Source: CAWUEX02 sp963921305 (GTDB lineage Bacteria; Pseudomonadota; Alphaproteobacteria; Rhodospirillales; Rhodospirillaceae). From it: DNA of 64,000 bases. Within the stretch, counting starts at the first letter, position 1; each line of letters starts with the position of its first letter. Shown here one piece after another: positions 17,230-26,088 of this stretch. The stretch covers positions 992,001 to 1,056,000 of the forward strand of contig CAWUEX030000002.1 in the NCBI GenBank assembly GCA_963921305.4, in the 5' to 3' direction. The translations under genes and the position numbers were made by a program. A model generated the notes under the pieces. It worked only from the letters and a program-made list of their open reading frames with translations. It was not told the DNA's origin and ran no database searches.

Positions 17230-18062
17230 CTTTGACACCCTGAACAAAAGAACGTGGAGCGCCCACTTTGGACAAGGCGCTTTACTGTTCGTCCCTTGGA
17301 AGCACAGTCCGGCGTGAGGCACGTTTCACCTTCGCGACCGTATACATTCCAACTGTATTTAAAGTACCCGAGTTCGCCCGTCGGCTGAACGTAATCCCGC
17401 AGGGACGACCCCCCAGCGGCAATGGCCTCGTTCAACACGTCTTTGATGGCAGGAACCAGCCGGTCCGTCCTCCGGCCGGCAACGGTGCCGGCTTTGCGGC
17501 GCGGCGATATACCGGCGCGATACAGCGCTTCACATACATAAATATTGCCGAGGCCACTCACCACGCGCTGGTCAAGAAGAGCCGCCTTAATAGACGTCCC
17601 CTTGCCCCTCAGAGCACCGGATAAGCTTTTGGCTGAGAATTGGTTGCCCAGAGGGTCCGGCCCCATGCGCGCGAGCAGCTTGTGAGAGTCAAGCGCGTCT
17701 TCGGTTGTCAGGGTCAGCAGACCGAAGCGGCGTGGATCATTGAAAAGCACCCGTGTGCCGTCGTCCGTATCAAAGACAACGTGATCGTGCTTGCCGGGCG
17801 CCGTTTCGGGACCGGTGATGGTCATCCGGCCCGACATACCGAGGTGCGCCAACGCCACCTGGCCGTCGTTCAGGCGCATACAGATATACTTGGCCCGGCG
17901 GCGGATGGCGGTGACCGTGCGGCCAGTCATTTGCGCCGAGAGGTCGGGCGGAAAGGGAATACGCATGTCGGGCCGGCGGACGTCCACGTGCGTCAACTGA
18001 CGGCCTTCGAAGACCTTGGCCAGCCCGCGGCAGGTGGTTTCGACCTCTGGGAGTTCAGGCAT
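17226..18062 (-). CDS. mutM: Formamidopyrimidine-DNA glycosylase
   Basis: The 278-residue protein begins with the catalytic 'MPELPEVETTCRGL' (Pro1 and Glu2 of the mature enzyme). It has the helix-two-turn-helix 'LDQRVVSGLGNIYVCEALY' and ends in the zinc finger 'CLTPDCASK...FFCSGCQR' with four cysteines. It removes 8-oxoguanine and ring-opened purines from DNA. It is divergent from ubiE with about 100 bases between. Confidence 0.96.
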   Translation of the reverse strand: MPELPEVETTCRGLAKVFEGRQLTHVDVRRPDMRIPFPPDLSAQMTGRTVTAIRRRAKYICMRLNDGQVALAHLGMSGRMTITGPETAPGKHDHVVFDTDDGTRVLFNDPRRFGLLTLTTEDALDSHKLLARMGPDPLGNQFSAKSLSGALRGKGTSIKAALLDQRVVSGLGNIYVCEALYRAGISPRRKAGTVAGRRTDRLVPAIKDVLNEAIAAGGSSLRDYVQPTGELGYFKYSWNVYGREGETCLTPDCASKGRTVKRLVQSGRSTFFCSGCQR

Positions 18063-18160
18063 GCCGCGGAGAGTGCGTCATCGGCCCTTGCTTTGTCCAT
18101 GGCAAGTGCGTAGGGGTTGCGTTGAGTTGTGGGGCATTCATGACCAAGGCGCTTTCCATC

Positions 18161-18961
18161 ATGACTGACGAAACGGCGCCTGGCGCGGACGAAACGACCC
18201 ATTTCGGCTTCGCGTCGGTGCCGACGATCGCCAAGGCGCATCATGTGCGGGCTGTCTTTGACTCCGTCGCGCCAAAATACGACCTGATGAATGATCTGAT
18301 GAGCGGCGGCGTCCACCGGCTGTGGAAGACCGCAATGGTGGACTGGCTCGCGCCGCGCGCCGGTTGGTCGATTGTCGATGTGGCCGGCGGCACCGGGGAC
18401 ATCGCTTTTCGCCTTCTGGAACGCATGGCGGGGCGGGCGTCGCCCTCCTCAGGCACCGCAGGTCCGGCCAGCAACGTGACCGTGTGCGACATCAATGAAG
18501 CGATGCTGAGCCACGGGCGTGACCGGGCCCTCGACCGCGGTCTGCTCCGGGGTCTGACCTGGGCGGTCGGAAATGCAGAGCACACACCTTTCGAGGATAT
18601 GACCTTCGACGCCTACACCATTGCTTTCGGCCTACGGAACGTCACCGATATCGACACCGCGCTTCGGGACGCCCACCGTGTGCTTAAACCGGGTGGGCGT
18701 TTGATGTGCCTCGAGTTTTCCAAGGTGGTGCTGCCGGGTCTGGATGCGCTGTACGACCGATACTCATTTTCGGTCTTGCCGCGGCTCGGCAAAGCCATCG
18801 CCGGGGACGCTGAAGCATACCGGTATCTGGCAGAGAGCATTCGCCGCTTTCCAGATCAAACCACGTTAGCCGATAAACTAGACGCGGCAGGTTTCGCCCG
18901 GGTGTCCTACCGCAACCTGTCCGGCGGTATTGCTGCCATCCATTCGGCCTGGCGCGTTTAG
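18161..18961 (+). CDS. ubiE: Ubiquinone/menaquinone methyltransferase UbiE
   Basis: The protein of about 266 residues is a class I SAM methyltransferase with the UbiE signatures 'YDLMNDLMSGGVHRLWK', 'IVDVAGGTGDIAFRLL' and 'LKPGGRLMCLEFSKV'. It carries out the C-methylation step of quinone synthesis. I chose the ATG at 18161 ('MTDETAP') because relatives begin shortly before the 'THFGF' segment; an ATG at 18140 and a TTG at 18122 are also in frame. It lies 16 bases ahead of ubiB, a standard pair. Confidence 0.93.
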   Translation: MTDETAPGADETTHFGFASVPTIAKAHHVRAVFDSVAPKYDLMNDLMSGGVHRLWKTAMVDWLAPRAGWSIVDVAGGTGDIAFRLLERMAGRASPSSGTAGPASNVTVCDINEAMLSHGRDRALDRGLLRGLTWAVGNAEHTPFEDMTFDAYTIAFGLRNVTDIDTALRDAHRVLKPGGRLMCLEFSKVVLPGLDALYDRYSFSVLPRLGKAIAGDAEAYRYLAESIRRFPDQTTLADKLDAAGFARVSYRNLSGGIAAIHSAWRV

Positions 18962-18977
18962 AGCGGGTCCGCGTCTG

Positions 18978-20522
18978 ATGATCCGCGCTGTCCGCAACCT
19001 CTACCGGCTCTTTGTTATTGGCCGCACGTTGGCCCGGCATGACGCTCTTTTTCTGCTTGAGGGATACAGCGTTGGCCGCACCGTCGCCGTGCTTGTGCGC
19101 CTGACTGCTCGTCCTTTGCCGGCGCTGTCCGCGCTGAGGCCGGGAGAGCGGTTGGCCGCCGCACTGTCGTCCCTGGGGCCGACATTCATCAAGCTGGGGC
19201 AAGCACTGTCGACCCGCCCTGATCTGCTGGGCCAGGCGGTTACCGATGACTTGACGCAGTTGCAGGACCGGCTGGCGCCGTTTCCGTTTGCTGACGCGAA
19301 ATCCACCATAGAAATGGATTTCGATGGTGGATGCGACGCGCTGTTCACATCGATTGACCCCAAGCCCGTCGCGGCGGCGTCTATTGCGCAGGTGCATTTC
19401 GCCGTCACCAGCTCGGACGAAGAAGTCGCGGTTAAAATCCTGAGGCCGGGCATCAAAGAGGCCTTTGCCCGCGACCTGGACCTCTTCTACTGGCTCGCCG
19501 AGACCATCGAAACGACCCAGCCAAAGCTGCGCCGCCTCAAGCCGGTGGAAGCGGTGCGCACCTTCGAGCAGTCCGTGCGCATCGAAATGGATCTGCGGTT
19601 CGAAGCCGCAGCCGCCGAAGAGCTGCGCGACAACTTTGCCGAAGAGCCCCGGTTTTCGGTCCCCACTGTGGACTGGCAGCGCACCTCGGAACACGTTCTC
19701 ACGTTGGAGCGGGTTGCCGGTACCCGGGTGGATAATCCCGACGGTGTGCTCGCGCTCGGCCTCGATCCCGTGGAGATCGTGCGCACCGCGGCGGAAGCCT
19801 TTTTCCAGATGGTGTTCCGGGACGGGTTTTTTCACGCCGACATGCACCCGGGCAATCTGTTCGTCGCCGACGACGGCACCATCATCGCCATGGACTTCGG
19901 CATCATGGGCCGGGTCGATCTGCAAACCCGCCGTCACTTGGGCGAGATGCTGCTCGGCTTCCTGACCCGAGACTACAAACGGGTTGCAGAAATCCATATC
20001 GAGGCCGGGTTCGTGCCATCTGATAAAGATGTCGGCGCCTTTGCCCAGGCATGCCGGTCGATCGCCGAACCCATTCTCGGCAAGCCCCTGAACGAGATTT
20101 CCCTCGCCCGGCTGCTGGGTCAGCTGTTCCAGATCACCGAAACCTTCGACATGCAAACCCAGCCGCAACTGCTGTTGCTGCAAAAGAGCATGCTGCTGGC
20201 CGAGGGTGTGGGGCGCGCCTTGGCCCCGACCGTCAACATGTGGGAGCTCGCCCGCCCGCTCATCGAAGAGTGGATGGTGCGCGAGCTCGGCCCCGAAGGC
20301 CGCATCCGCGACGCCGTCTCCGACGCAACCACGACTCTGGAGAAACTGCCGCGCCTGATCGACAGCGTGGATGCCGCAGCCCGGCAAATTCGCAGCCACG
20401 GCTTGCGTCTGGACCCGGAAACGGCAGCCCACATCCGCGGCGGCGCGCCGCGCAAAAGTCCCCTGGCATGGTGGCCCTGGGCCGTGGCGGGCGGCGCCGT
20501 GCTTGTACTTGTCCTGGGCTGA
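18978..20522 (+). CDS. ubiB: Ubiquinone biosynthesis ABC1-family kinase-like protein UbiB
   Basis: The 514-residue protein has the ABC1/UbiB KxGQ motif in 'SLGPTFIKLGQALSTRPDLL', a nucleotide-binding lysine in 'VAVKILRPGI', the 'ADMHPGNLFV' catalytic-like loop and the DFG-like 'AMDFGIMGRVD'. A C-terminal hydrophobic tail (about 492-512) should anchor it in the membrane. It supports quinone synthesis, probably by ATP-dependent lipid handling. The ATG at 18978 is preferred to an in-frame ATG at 18930, which lies inside ubiE. Confidence 0.94.
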   Translation: MIRAVRNLYRLFVIGRTLARHDALFLLEGYSVGRTVAVLVRLTARPLPALSALRPGERLAAALSSLGPTFIKLGQALSTRPDLLGQAVTDDLTQLQDRLAPFPFADAKSTIEMDFDGGCDALFTSIDPKPVAAASIAQVHFAVTSSDEEVAVKILRPGIKEAFARDLDLFYWLAETIETTQPKLRRLKPVEAVRTFEQSVRIEMDLRFEAAAAEELRDNFAEEPRFSVPTVDWQRTSEHVLTLERVAGTRVDNPDGVLALGLDPVEIVRTAAEAFFQMVFRDGFFHADMHPGNLFVADDGTIIAMDFGIMGRVDLQTRRHLGEMLLGFLTRDYKRVAEIHIEAGFVPSDKDVGAFAQACRSIAEPILGKPLNEISLARLLGQLFQITETFDMQTQPQLLLLQKSMLLAEGVGRALAPTVNMWELARPLIEEWMVRELGPEGRIRDAVSDATTTLEKLPRLIDSVDAAARQIRSHGLRLDPETAAHIRGGAPRKSPLAWWPWAVAGGAVLVLVLG

Positions 20523-20608
20523 TCCCACCTCTTGGCCATGTTCGAACGAATCGGGTAGAGTCCGCGCCCCGCCTCACGGGCGGAAAGCCGTAAAGAAAGC
20601 AACGGGTT

Positions 20609-21814
20609 GTGCTGACATCGCGCCGCATATTGCTGATCGTCACCGGAGGCATTGCCGCGGTGAAAACGCCAGACCTGATTCGCCGCCTGCGCGAACGGGG
20701 CGCGGACGTGCGCTGCGTTTTGACCAAGGCCGGATCGCAGTTCGTCACGCCGATGAGCCTGGCCGCCCTATCAGGCAATAAAGTGTATCAGGATCTGTTT
20801 TCGCTGACCGACGAGAGCGAGATGGGGCACATCCAACTCAGCCGGGACGCAGATATCCTCTTAGTCGCTCCCGCAACCGCAGACATGATGGCTAAGATGA
20901 CTCATGGACAGGCGGATGATCTGGCGACCACCGCCCTATTGGCCACCGACAAGCCGGTGATGATTGCTCCGTCCATGAACGTGATGATGTGGGCCCACGC
21001 GGCGACCCAAAGCAATTTAGAGACGCTAGTATCGCGTGGTGTCATGGTCGTCGGCCCGGGCGCCGGTGATCTGGCCTGCGGCGAAGTGGGCGATGGGCGC
21101 ATGGCAGAAGTGCCCGATATCATCGCCGCCTTGGAAGATCACTTCGCCACCGCGCCCGAAAGCAACGCCCTTGCCGGACGGACCGCGCTGGTCACCAGCG
21201 GACCAACCCATGAACCCATCGACCCGGTGCGCTATCTGGCCAACCGCTCGTCCGGAAAACAGGGCCATGCCATCGCGGCCGCTTTAGCGCGGGCGGGCGC
21301 CGAAGTCACCCTGGTCAGCGGGCCAACAACGCAGCCCGATCCGGCAGGCGTGAAAACCGTTCCCGTTCAGACAGCCGAACAGATGATGCGGGCCTGCGCA
21401 TCAACACTGCCGGTCGACGTCGCCGTGTTTGCCGCAGCGGTGGCGGACTGGCGCGCTGCCAAACCGGCACGTTCAAAGTTGAAAAAGAAAAAGGGCGCTG
21501 CGCCCGAACTTTCCTTCACGGAAAATCCCGATATTCTGGCGACTGTCGCAGCCAGCGGAAAGAAGCGCCCCAAACTGGTGATCGGCTTCGCCGCCGAGAC
21601 CGATGATGTGGTTAAGAACGCCAAAGCGAAACTCAAAGCCAAGGGCTGCGACTGGATCGTCGCCAACGACGTGTCCGATGGATTTGGCGGTGACACGAAT
21701 ACCGTGCATTTGATCCGCGGCGGACGCGCGAAAACGTGGCCGCAACAATCCAAACAAGCTGTCGCGGCACAACTGGTGACGGAAATTTCTGCTGCATTGA
21801 AAAAGAAGAAGTAA
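20609..21814 (+). CDS. coaBC: Bifunctional CoaBC (Dfp), coenzyme A synthesis
   Basis: The 401-residue protein joins an N-terminal flavin-dependent PPC decarboxylase (CoaC: 'APSMNVMMW', 'GDLACGEVGDGRMAE' with the active-site Cys) to a C-terminal phosphopantothenoylcysteine synthetase (CoaB: 'TSGPTHEPIDPVRYLANRS', 'NDVSDGFGGDTNTVHL'). It performs two successive steps of CoA synthesis. The start is GTG at 20609. A Lys-rich insert ('SKLKKKKGAAPE') sits in the CoaB part. dut follows after 7 bases. Confidence 0.95.
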   Translation: MLTSRRILLIVTGGIAAVKTPDLIRRLRERGADVRCVLTKAGSQFVTPMSLAALSGNKVYQDLFSLTDESEMGHIQLSRDADILLVAPATADMMAKMTHGQADDLATTALLATDKPVMIAPSMNVMMWAHAATQSNLETLVSRGVMVVGPGAGDLACGEVGDGRMAEVPDIIAALEDHFATAPESNALAGRTALVTSGPTHEPIDPVRYLANRSSGKQGHAIAAALARAGAEVTLVSGPTTQPDPAGVKTVPVQTAEQMMRACASTLPVDVAVFAAAVADWRAAKPARSKLKKKKGAAPELSFTENPDILATVAASGKKRPKLVIGFAAETDDVVKNAKAKLKAKGCDWIVANDVSDGFGGDTNTVHLIRGGRAKTWPQQSKQAVAAQLVTEISAALKKKK

Positions 21815-21821
21815 GAACCCT

Positions 21822-22277
21822 ATGTCCCACTCCATTTCCGTGGCGGTGAAACGCCTACCCCATGGCCAAGACCTGCCAATGCCGGCGTATCAGACGGAAC
21901 AGGCCGCTGGCATGGACCTATACGCTGCCGTCGACGCCCCCGTGCCTTTGAAACCGGGTGAACACACGCTGGTGCCGACGGGGCTGGCGATAGCTCTGCC
22001 GGACGGATACGAAGCCCAGGTGCGCCCCCGCTCGGGTCTGGCGGCGAAACACGGTGTGACCGTGCTCAACACACCGGGCACCATCGACGCGGACTACCGC
22101 GGCGAGGTCAAAGTCATTCTCATCAATCTGGGGCCGGACACCTTTGAGATTCAACGCGGCGAACGCGTCGCCCAAATGGTGATCGCACCCGTAACCCGCG
22201 CGGACATGGTTGATGTGGACGACCTGTCCGACACAGCCCGCGGCGCCGGCGGCTTTGGCTCGACCGGTAAGTCTTAG
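21822..22277 (+). CDS. dut: dUTP diphosphatase
   Basis: The 151-residue trimeric dUTPase shows its five motifs: 'AGMDLYAAVDAP', 'PRSGLAAKHGV', 'LNTPGTIDADYRGE', 'RGERVAQMVIAPV' and the C-terminal 'RGAGGFGSTGKS'. It hydrolyses dUTP to dUMP and keeps uracil out of DNA. Coupling to coaBC is a conserved bacterial arrangement. moeB starts 10 bases later, so coaBC-dut-moeB is probably one transcript. Confidence 0.97.
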   Translation: MSHSISVAVKRLPHGQDLPMPAYQTEQAAGMDLYAAVDAPVPLKPGEHTLVPTGLAIALPDGYEAQVRPRSGLAAKHGVTVLNTPGTIDADYRGEVKVILINLGPDTFEIQRGERVAQMVIAPVTRADMVDVDDLSDTARGAGGFGSTGKS

Positions 22278-22286
22278 TCGCACGCC

Positions 22287-23063
22287 ATGACCCTGAGCGA
22301 AGATCAACTCGAACGGTATGCCCGGCACATCCGGCTGGATCAGGTCGGTGCGGATGGGCAGGAAAAGCTGTTGGGCGCCAAAGTGCTTGTGGTCGGCGCC
22401 GGGGGTTTGGGCTCCCCAGTGATCCAATACCTGGCGGCCGCGGGTGTCGGGACCTTAGGCATCATCGATGACGACACCGTCGATCTCTCAAACCTGCAAC
22501 GGCAAGTGCTTCACACCACGGCGGATGTGGGCACGCGGAAAACCGAGAGTGCCGAAGACGCCGTGCGGGCGTTGAATCCGGACGTCACCGTAAATGCCCA
22601 TGCGGAACGATTGACTGAAGCCAACGTGCGGGACTTGGTGCGCGGATACGATGTCATTGCCGACGGCAGCGATAACTTCGCGACACGGTTTCTGATCAAC
22701 GACGCCTGCTTCTTTGAACACAAGATTCTGGTGTCCGCTGCCGTCATCCGCTTTGACGGTCAGCTCTCCACCTACAAGCCGCACGTGTCCGGCCCGTGTT
22801 ACCGCTGTCTGTACCCGGATGCGCCACCGGACGATGTGTGGACCTGCGAAAGCGCCGGAATCCTTGGCGCGGTTGCCGGCGTCATGGGGTCGCTGCAAGC
22901 GACCGAAGTGTTGAAAGAAATTCTCGATCTTGGAGACAGCATGGCCGGACGCCTGCTGATCTATGATGCGCTCGATCTTTCGACACGGATCGTGAAAGTG
23001 CGGCCGGACCCGGCCTGCGCCCTGTGCTCGGATCAGGCAACGATCAAGGACGTTGCCGCTTAG
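22287..23063 (+). CDS. moeB: MoeB/ThiF-family adenylyltransferase
   Basis: The 258-residue E1-like enzyme has the ATP-binding 'VVGAGGLGSPVIQYLAAAG', 'DLSNLQRQVLH', and two zinc CXXC pairs ('CYRCLYP', 'CALCSDQ'). It adenylates the C-terminal glycine of a small sulfur-carrier protein, MoaD in molybdopterin synthesis or ThiS in thiamine synthesis. No MoaD, MoaE or ThiS gene is nearby, so the partner is uncertain. There is no C-terminal rhodanese domain. Confidence 0.9.
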   Translation: MTLSEDQLERYARHIRLDQVGADGQEKLLGAKVLVVGAGGLGSPVIQYLAAAGVGTLGIIDDDTVDLSNLQRQVLHTTADVGTRKTESAEDAVRALNPDVTVNAHAERLTEANVRDLVRGYDVIADGSDNFATRFLINDACFFEHKILVSAAVIRFDGQLSTYKPHVSGPCYRCLYPDAPPDDVWTCESAGILGAVAGVMGSLQATEVLKEILDLGDSMAGRLLIYDALDLSTRIVKVRPDPACALCSDQATIKDVAA

Positions 23064-23099
23064 GCCGCCGGGGCCGCTTGAGCCGCCCGGACCGCTCGC

Positions 23100-23951
23100 C
23101 TACTTCTCGAACAGAACGTCGACGCGGCGATTGCTTTCCTCGCGCGTGCCGTCGGGCCGCTCGATGCGGGGACGCTCTTCGCCGTAGGCTTCGACGCGCA
23201 TATCCGCTTGCGGAATGCCTTCCGCGGCAAGAGCGTTATAGACGGCCTCGGCGCGGCGCTGGGACAACATGATGTTGTAGTCGCTTGGGCCGGCGGAGTC
23301 CGTATGGCCGACGACAATCACCGTGGCCGGATTGTATTCTTCATGAGCGTCTGAGATCACCTCGACGACCGATTGTGCTTCGGCATTCAGGGCTGCCGAG
23401 TCAAAGTCGAAGTAAATCTGGAATTGGGTCGGCATCGCTGCAGAAGGTTCGGCAGCCGGTGGGGGTGGAGGCGGCTCCGCCGCTTCAAGCGCCCGCAGCG
23501 CTGTGTTGAAACTGGACCGGCAGCGGGCGATGTCCTCGGGCTGACGGTCTTCCTCTTGTTCCTGCATCCAGCAATCGAAGGCGGATTGCGCCATCGCCGC
23601 CATGACCGGCATGGACCGGCGATTGTCATCTGTAAGCACGGCCATCAAACGCCCACGCGCGTCGCGCAGTGTGGCCACAACGTAGTCGGGGATATCCCGC
23701 GCGCCGAGCGCTTCGGGCCCGAAGGTGTCTCCCGCGGCAGCACGGCGCGTGCGGGATACGAAAGCACGGGTATCGGCCCAGTCGGCCTCGGCCTTTTCAG
23801 ACGCGGCGAGATCCGCGTAATCGGTCTGCAGGGCACGGTGGAACTCGGAGCCACGGTTGGGAAGGGAGCGCGCCCCCTCGACGTCATAGTTGGCGCCGCA
23901 GGCCGCGAGAGACAGCGCGGCGGTGGCCATCAGGACTGCACGTGAAAACAT
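23100..23951 (-). CDS. OmpA-family peptidoglycan-associated lipoprotein
   Basis: The 283-residue protein has a lipoprotein signal ('MATAALSLAACGANYD', lipobox LAAC), a helical middle section, a Pro/Ala-rich linker and a C-terminal OmpA domain. That domain starts at 'IYFDFDSAALNAEAQ' and includes 'VVGHTDSAGPSDYNIMLSQR' and 'NRRVDVLFEK', which bind peptidoglycan diaminopimelate. It should link the outer membrane to the wall. The ATG at 23951 follows a strong 'GGAGAGGGAG' ribosome site. It converges on moeB with a 36-base gap. Confidence 0.92.
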   Translation of the reverse strand: MFSRAVLMATAALSLAACGANYDVEGARSLPNRGSEFHRALQTDYADLAASEKAEADWADTRAFVSRTRRAAAGDTFGPEALGARDIPDYVVATLRDARGRLMAVLTDDNRRSMPVMAAMAQSAFDCWMQEQEEDRQPEDIARCRSSFNTALRALEAAEPPPPPPAAEPSAAMPTQFQIYFDFDSAALNAEAQSVVEVISDAHEEYNPATVIVVGHTDSAGPSDYNIMLSQRRAEAVYNALAAEGIPQADMRVEAYGEERPRIERPDGTREESNRRVDVLFEK

Positions 23952-24055
23952 GGACTCCCTCTCCCTCAAATCGGTGCCCCCACCTTCGTTCCCCGTGACA
24001 TCATTGGCGTCCGTCGCGTGCCGGGAGGCACAAGACGACGTTGCCGGGGTTCCCC

Positions 24056-24080
24056 AGAAAGCAGGACCGGCTTTCTTTTT
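24056..24080 (+). terminator. Terminator-like hairpin ahead of rlmN
   Basis: AGAAAGC-AGGACCG-GCTTTCT gives a 7-base-pair stem followed by TTTT on the plus strand. It lies 66 bases upstream of the rlmN start, in the gap to the divergent OmpA-like gene, where no plus-strand gene ends nearby. It may be an attenuator in the rlmN leader or the end of a short RNA. Confidence 0.5.
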
Positions 24081-24145
24081 ACCGTCGCACCCTAGGAGTG
24101 ACAAGAACCCTTTGCGATTCAGCCGCTTGCGGCGTATGAGGGGCC

Positions 24146-25321
<1,176 letters not shown>

Positions 25322-25357
25322 CAGCCAGATGCTGGTTCTGAAAGGCTTGATCGCCCG

Positions 25358-25470
25358 GCGCGTTTTCAGGCGAACCGGAATCGGGGCGCCGGCGCGAAAA
25401 CGCGCAGATTCATTATGATAGAGCATTTTCGAACCGCAAAACCGCACACACTTTTGCTGAAAATGCTCTA
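25358..25470. repeat. Tandem palindromic repeat element ahead of lemA
   Basis: Two perfect inverted repeats follow each other: GCGCGTTTTC/GAAAACGCGC at 25358-25367 and 25396-25405, and TAGAGCATTTTC/GAAAATGCTCTA at 25419-25430 and 25459-25470. Both have 28-base loops. The second hairpin resembles short palindromic intergenic repeats that I recall from Rhizobiales (for example the Bru-RS type of Brucella). It is probably a REP- or MITE-like element. Confidence 0.75.
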
Positions 25471-25510
25471 GTCTGGAAACGCCTTTCGTAGGAAACCAGG
25501 ACCGATCTCT

Positions 25511-26074
25511 ATGGAACTCATCTACGGATTCGTCATCGCCGCAATCTTGGCCGCGCTTTATGGCGTGTCCGTTTACAACCGCCTGGTCAAACTGAAGAAC
25601 CGGGTGCTCGAAGCCTGGAGCGACATCGAAGTCCAGATGAAGCGGCGGTATGACCTGATCCCGAACCTGGTCGAAACGGTCAAGGGATACGCATCGCACG
25701 AGCAGGACACCTTGGAAAAAGTTATCCAGGCACGGAACGTGGCGATGAACGATCACGGCAATCCGGAACAGCAGGCCGCTTCGGAAAACATGCTGACCGG
25801 CGCCCTGAAGTCTCTGTTTGCGTTGTCAGAAGACTATCCCGACCTCAAAGCCAATGCGCAGTTCTTGAAGCTGCAGAATGATTTGAGCGAAACCGAGGAC
25901 CTGATTCAAAAGGCGCGGCGCTATTACAACGGGTCGGTCCGCGATCTCAACATTCTCATCGAGCAGTTTCCGTCCAATGTTGTCGCCGGGATCGTGGACT
26001 ATGAGACGGCTGAGTATTTCGAGATCGACGACACAGACGCTGCCGCACGCAGTCCGGTTGCCGTGAACTTCTAA
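25511..26074 (+). CDS. LemA-family protein
   Basis: The 187-residue protein begins with a membrane helix (about 3-20), then the LemA signature 'YNRLVKLKNRVLEAWSDIEV' and 'RRYDLIPNLVETVKGYASHE', ending in a helical bundle. The conserved 'RRYYNGSVRDLN' region is present. LemA proteins are membrane-anchored helical bundles of unclear function. It is followed after 14 bases by a DUF2207 protein, the usual partner. Confidence 0.93.
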   Translation: MELIYGFVIAAILAALYGVSVYNRLVKLKNRVLEAWSDIEVQMKRRYDLIPNLVETVKGYASHEQDTLEKVIQARNVAMNDHGNPEQQAASENMLTGALKSLFALSEDYPDLKANAQFLKLQNDLSETEDLIQKARRYYNGSVRDLNILIEQFPSNVVAGIVDYETAEYFEIDDTDAAARSPVAVNF

Positions 26075-26088
26075 GGCGCCTGCGCCGA

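Noticed and set aside
22287..23063. ThiF rather than MoeB
   Set aside because: The two proteins cannot be separated by sequence alone; MoeB is used as the conventional name and the doubt is noted in the entry.
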